Shown here piece after piece: positions 32,698-36,661 of a stretch of 36,661 nucleotides of DNA. The stretch is taken from NCBI GenBank assembly GCA_945861535.1, contig CAMAUZ010000078.1, positions 1-36,661 on the forward strand. Direction: 5' to 3'. The notes under the pieces are model-generated. The model saw nothing but the letters and a program-made list of their open reading frames with translations. It made no database searches and was not told where the DNA came from. The position numbers and the translations under genes are program-made. Position 1 is the stretch's first letter. Every line of letters starts with the position of its first letter. The stretch is from Akkermansia muciniphila. Lineage in GTDB: Bacteria; Verrucomicrobiota; Verrucomicrobiia; Limisphaerales; BJHT01.

Positions 32698-32838
32698 ATG
32701 AACAAGCTCACGCGACAGGAACAACTGGTGCTGGTCACGGTGCTGTTGCTGCTCGTGGTCGGGTGGGTGGTGAAGGTGTACCGCACGGCGAATCCGCCAG
32801 TGGGAAAACCAATTGAAAGCACCCGGACAAAACCATGA
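32698..32838 (+). CDS. Small single-pass membrane protein (46 aa)
   Basis: An ATG at 32698, 30 bp after leuS, opens 46 codons: MNKLTRQEQLVLVTVLLLLV continues into GWVVKVYRTANPPVGKP. One membrane helix is followed by a short polar tail. Its stop overlaps the ATG of the next gene (ATGA), which supports real translation. The start resembles the N-terminal membrane anchor of ComEA-like proteins in this group, but no helix-hairpin-helix domain follows, so it may be a stand-alone peptide or a truncated form. Confidence 0.6.
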   Translation: MNKLTRQEQLVLVTVLLLLVVGWVVKVYRTANPPVGKPIESTRTKP

Positions 32839-33278
32839 ACGCGCCGATTTTCGAAGACGGGGTCGAGCGGATTTTGAAGCAGGACGTGCGCTATCATCGC
32901 GACGCGTACTATTTTTTGCGCGAGGCGCTGGACTACACGCAGAAGGTGACGGGCAAGCGCAACCAGAACCGCCCGACCAAGCATGTCAGCGGCCAGGAGT
33001 TGCTCGAGGGCATCCGGGGTTATGCGCTGGAGGAGTTCGGGCCGATGGCGATGGCGGTGCTGGAGGAGTGGGGCGTCAAGGGCTGCCCGGATTTCGGCGA
33101 GATCGTGTTCAACATGGTCGAGACCAACCTGCTGGCGAAGACGGAGACGGATAGCCGGGAGGATTTTCGGAACGGGTATGATTTTGTGACGGCGTTTCGG
33201 ACACCGTTCCTGCCGGCGCGCGGCGGGCGGCTGCCCGAACCGGAGACGCAGTCGAATGACGCGTCGGCTTCGCCGTGA
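32835..33278 (+). CDS. Minf_1886-type conserved protein (Verrucomicrobia/Planctomycetes)
   Basis: A 147-residue protein of unknown function. The pattern ILKQDVRYHRDAYYFLREAL, HVSGQELLEGIRGYALEEFG, GCPDFGEIVFNMVE and KTETDSREDFRNGYDF matches the Verruc_Plancto-restricted family known as Minf_1886. This is the best taxonomic clue in the window. It is coupled to the small membrane protein by an ATGA overlap and lies in the leuS direction. The C-terminal 20 residues are variable and polar. Confidence 0.88.
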   Translation: MNAPIFEDGVERILKQDVRYHRDAYYFLREALDYTQKVTGKRNQNRPTKHVSGQELLEGIRGYALEEFGPMAMAVLEEWGVKGCPDFGEIVFNMVETNLLAKTETDSREDFRNGYDFVTAFRTPFLPARGGRLPEPETQSNDASASP

Positions 33279-33387
33279 GCCTCGGGGCGGGGGCCGAACC
33301 GGCGGTGGGTGACGGTGCCGGGCGAACGCATTGGCGCGCGAGCCATGGCCGGGCGGGCGATCTTTTTTCCACAGCAACTGATTTTTT

Positions 33388-36003
33388 ATGAAGTCTGATT
33401 CCAACCTCGGAACCACCGTCGCCCCCACCGCGGAAATCCCCGCCCTGCCGCCCGGCGTGCGCATTACAACTCTCGCAAACGGCCTGACCGTGATCGTGCG
33501 CGAGGATCACAGCGCGCCGGTCGTGGCCGTGCAGGCATGGTGCAAGGCGGGGAGCATTCACGAGGGGAAATGGCTGGGGGCGGGCTTGTCGCACGTGCTG
33601 GAGCACATGTTGTTCAAGGGCACGACCACGCGCGGCGCCGGGCGCATCGATCAGGAGGTGCAGGACGCCGGAGGCTACATGAACGCGTACACGTCGTTCG
33701 ACCGCACGGTCTATCACATCAACGTCCCGAACACCGGCGCGCGGGTGGCCATCGACATCTTGTGCGACATCATGCAGAACGCGACGTTGCCGCCGGAAGA
33801 GCTGGCGAAGGAGATGGACGTGATTCGCCGCGAGATGGACATGAATCAGGACGATCCGGGACGGCGCTCCGGGCGGCGGCTCTTTGAAACGGCTTACACG
33901 CAGAGCTCGTATCGCCTGACGGTCATCGGGTATCCGGACATTTTCAACGAGCTGAAGCCGGAGGACATCCGCAATTACTATCACGAGAAGTACGCGCCGA
34001 ATAACCTGTTCTTCGTGGTCGTGGGGGACATCCAAGCGGAGGAAGTCGTCGCGCAGATTAGCGGATGTTTTTCCAAGACCAAGGCCCGCGCGATTCCGCC
34101 CGCGTTCCTGCCGGCCGAGCCAACCCAGACCGCGCCACGCGAGATCGTCGAGCATTCCCCCATCGAGCTGGCGCACCTCCATTTTAGCTGGCACATCCCG
34201 GACATCCGCCACGCGGACGTGCCGGCGCTCGACGTGCTCGCGAACTTGTTGGGCGGCGGGCGCAGCTCGCGACTGTATCACGAGGTCCGGGAAAAACAGG
34301 GCCTCGTGACATCGGTGGACGCTTGGACCTACAGCCCCGGCAATCCCGGACTTTTCGGCGCGAGCGCCACCTGCGAGTGGGAGAAATTCCACGACACAAA
34401 GGGGGCCATCCTGCGCGAAATCGAGCGGCTGCAAAACGAAGCCGTTGCCCCCGAGGAACTGGCGAAAGTGGCGAAACAGTTTTTCACCTCCACGTTGGCA
34501 ACGCGGAAAACGATGCAAGGGCAGGCTCAAGATTTGGGATCGAACTGGATTTCCGCCACTGATCTGAACTTTTCGGAACGCTACTTGGCAGCAGTGCAAC
34601 GCCTCACACCGGCGGATTTGCAACGCGTCGCGCGCCAGTATTTGTCCGTCTCGAACCGCACGCTGTTCGCGTTGCTGCCCGAGACGGCGCTCCGCTGCCA
34701 ATCCGAATCGGTCACGATGACGCGGGAACAAGGCGTGCAGAAATTCGAACTGGCCAACGGCCTGCGACTCTTGGTGCGGGAAGATCACCGGCTGCCCTTT
34801 GTGCAATTTCGCGCGGTGTTCCGCGGCGGCGTGTTTACGGACACCAAGGAAACCAGCGGTGCCAGCCATCTCATGAGCCGCCTGATGATGAAAGGGACCA
34901 AACACCGGACCAGCGAGCAGATCGCGACCGAGATCGAATCCCTCGGCGGCTCGCTCGACACCTACGGCGGCAACAACAGTTTCGGCGTGAGCGCCGAGGT
35001 GCTCAGCGTGGATCTCGATGCCGGATTGGAGCTGTTGAGCGATGTGATTCTGAATCCGAATTTTCCGGAGGCAGCGTTCGAGCGGGAGAAGGAAGTGCAG
35101 ATTTCCCAAATCCGCTCGCAAAACGACCAACTCCTGTCGTGCGCCTTCCAGATGGCGAAACAGTCCCTCTTCGGCCCATCCGGCTACGGCCTCGATCCTC
35201 TCGGCGAAGTCGCCGCCATGCAGAACCTCCAGCACGAACAAGTGGTCGCGCTGTATCAACGCCTTGCGGTTCCGAACAACTGTGTCCTTGCAGTCTTTGG
35301 CGACATTGATCCGATCAAACTGCGGGACGCCGTGGCCGGGACTTTTGCCGATTGGAAGCCCAACGGCGTCGCTATCGCGGAACTCCAGGCTCGCATTGCG
35401 GCATCAGCCGAGGCCACCAGCGCAGCGAAATCCCCGCGGATCAACGCCACGCGCGATAAAAAGCAAGCGGTCGTCGTGTGCGCCTTTCGGACTACGACCT
35501 TGCTCCACGAAGATCATTACGCCCTCGAGTTAGTTGAAGAAGCGTGCAGCGACCTCGGCTCGCGGCTGTTCCTGCGTATTCGGGAGTCGCTAGGTTTGGC
35601 CTATTACGTAGGCGCGCAAAACTTCTCTGGCTTGACCCCCGGCTACTTTGCGATCTACGCGGGAACCGACCCCGAAAAGACGGCACTTGTCGAACAGGAA
35701 ATCCTCAAGGAAGTCGCGCTCCTCGCCAAAGAAGGCCTCACCGCCACCGAACTCACCCGCGCTAAGGCCAAACTCAGCGGCCAGAAGAAAATTTCGAAAC
35801 AAGATCTCGGTGGCACCGCCAGCAACGCCGCCTTAGATGAACTTCACGGACTGGGTTTCCAACATACCGACCGCGAAACCGCGATCTACGAATCCATAAC
35901 CCCCGACCAGATTCGATCTGTGGTCGCTCAATACCTCAATCCTGAGCATGCTGTTGTTGCCTTGATCACCCGGGATCCGCAAGGTGCTGTCGGTAGTCCT
36001 TGA
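33388..36003 (+). CDS. M16-family zinc metallopeptidase, two-domain fusion (PqqL/insulinase-like)
   Basis: An 871-residue protein made of two M16 halves. The first (residues 20-440) has the inverted zinc motif HVLEH near residue 69 in GLSHVLEHMLFKGTTTRGAG and the downstream Glu region LPPEELAKEMDVIRREMDMN. The second half (450-860) starts FELANGLRLLVREDHRLPF but has HLMSR where HxxEH is expected. It is therefore probably the inactive partner half, as in processing-peptidase pairs. No signal peptide is seen, so the location is likely cytoplasmic unless it has a non-classical anchor. The start ATG at 33388 follows a T-rich stretch without a clear ribosome site. Confidence 0.92.
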   Translation: MKSDSNLGTTVAPTAEIPALPPGVRITTLANGLTVIVREDHSAPVVAVQAWCKAGSIHEGKWLGAGLSHVLEHMLFKGTTTRGAGRIDQEVQDAGGYMNAYTSFDRTVYHINVPNTGARVAIDILCDIMQNATLPPEELAKEMDVIRREMDMNQDDPGRRSGRRLFETAYTQSSYRLTVIGYPDIFNELKPEDIRNYYHEKYAPNNLFFVVVGDIQAEEVVAQISGCFSKTKARAIPPAFLPAEPTQTAPREIVEHSPIELAHLHFSWHIPDIRHADVPALDVLANLLGGGRSSRLYHEVREKQGLVTSVDAWTYSPGNPGLFGASATCEWEKFHDTKGAILREIERLQNEAVAPEELAKVAKQFFTSTLATRKTMQGQAQDLGSNWISATDLNFSERYLAAVQRLTPADLQRVARQYLSVSNRTLFALLPETALRCQSESVTMTREQGVQKFELANGLRLLVREDHRLPFVQFRAVFRGGVFTDTKETSGASHLMSRLMMKGTKHRTSEQIATEIESLGGSLDTYGGNNSFGVSAEVLSVDLDAGLELLSDVILNPNFPEAAFEREKEVQISQIRSQNDQLLSCAFQMAKQSLFGPSGYGLDPLGEVAAMQNLQHEQVVALYQRLAVPNNCVLAVFGDIDPIKLRDAVAGTFADWKPNGVAIAELQARIAASAEATSAAKSPRINATRDKKQAVVVCAFRTTTLLHEDHYALELVEEACSDLGSRLFLRIRESLGLAYYVGAQNFSGLTPGYFAIYAGTDPEKTALVEQEILKEVALLAKEGLTATELTRAKAKLSGQKKISKQDLGGTASNAALDELHGLGFQHTDRETAIYESITPDQIRSVVAQYLNPEHAVVALITRDPQGAVGSP

Positions 36004-36073
36004 GCATTTCTTAGTTCACCAAGACAACTGCATCTGTCTCCATCTTTCCTCTGTCCAACTTTCCGTCAGGCCC

Positions 36074-36110
36074 AAAAAAAATGCCGAGGCAAAAGCCTCG
36101 GCATTTTATC
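36074..36110. terminator. Bidirectional intrinsic terminator between the M16 gene and rRNA operon
   Basis: ATGCCGAGGC (36081-36090) and GCCTCGGCAT (36095-36104) form a perfect 10-bp stem with an AAAA loop, flanked by seven A on the left and TTTTAT on the right. In the minus direction it ends the rRNA transcript with an eight-T run (36073 excluded). In the plus direction it ends the M16 gene transcript. Confidence 0.92.
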
Positions 36111-36119
36111 AGTAAAGAA

Positions 36120-36232
36120 TTGGCGACAACCTACTCTCGCGGAAGCTATACAACCACTACCATCGGCAATGCTGCGTTTGACGGCCGAGTTCGGGAAGGG
36201 ATCGGGTCGGACCGCAGCTTCATAGTCACCAA
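36120..36232 (-). rRNA. rrf: 5S ribosomal RNA
   Basis: The minus strand reads TTGGTGACTATGAAGCTGCG through CCGAACTCGG to GCGAGAGTAGGTTGTCGCCAA, the standard 5S pattern. Both ends pair (TTGGTGAC with GTCGCCAA) and the CCGAACTCGG block is in place. It lies 12 bp from the terminator and about 74 bp from the 23S end. The ends may be off by one to three bases. Confidence 0.93.
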
Positions 36233-36306
36233 AAAATCGAAAAGAACAGCCGTTCCCTGAAAACTACACACAGGGTAATAAAGCCAATTCGCCTTAATTT
36301 AAAACT

Positions 36307-36661
<355 letters not shown>

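Overview
The window is GC-rich, densely coded bacterial DNA that most likely comes from a verrucomicrobial chromosome. The main clue is the gene at 32835-33278, which belongs to a small protein family I know only from Verrucomicrobia and Planctomycetes (Minf_1886 type). The many short dispersed palindromes, the weak or absent Shine-Dalgarno sequences and the sugar-type MFS and Gfo/Idh/MocA genes fit that origin. The exact species cannot be read from the sequence.

Layout. 1-5170 is the right part of an integrated mobile element read leftwards: tyrosine integrase, an unknown basic protein, an AlpA/MerR-like DNA-binding protein, two tiny overlapping ORFs, a primase-polymerase-like protein, an SF3-type helicase, and a further gene running off the left edge. 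A tRNA-Ile2(CAU) gene follows at 5252-5327. 5400-8788 is a leftward cluster of oxidoreductase, antitoxin, toxin and sugar-type MFS transporter, ending in a strong terminator. 9157-11321 holds DAHP synthase and a secreted alpha/beta hydrolase. 11521-11697 is a frameshifted gene remnant. 11807-15779 pairs a SNF2-family helicase with a SWIM zinc-finger protein carrying a histone-H1-like tail. 16091-23062 is a heavy-metal efflux operon: Cys-rich secreted protein, CzcC-, CzcB- and CzcA-like proteins, and two metal-binding lipoproteins. 23135-23559 is a 21-bp repeat array whose orientation flips around a hairpin.

23871-29238 (minus) encodes a three-gene MotA/TolQ/ExbB-type motor: a 1104-residue A subunit with a zinc ribbon and a long repeated coiled-coil tail, and two different ExbD-like B subunits. 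Only one of the two B subunits keeps the proton-carrying Asp. Divergently, 29408-36003 holds leucyl-tRNA synthetase, a small membrane protein, the Minf_1886-type protein and a double M16 peptidase. A bidirectional terminator separates these from a 5S-23S rRNA operon entering from the right on the minus strand.

The most remarkable object is the leucyl-tRNA synthetase. It carries an in-frame insert of about 197 residues (31148-31738), just before the conserved VDLYVGG.EH active-site strand, that resembles the phage Barnase-EndoU-ColicinE5/D-RelE-like (PBECR) nuclease domains. Joining a predicted RNase fold to a tRNA synthetase is, to my knowledge, undescribed. Second is the asymmetric two-B-subunit motor. 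Third is a family of palindromic repeats, one copy of which sits between genes while another is embedded in frame in the CzcA pump.
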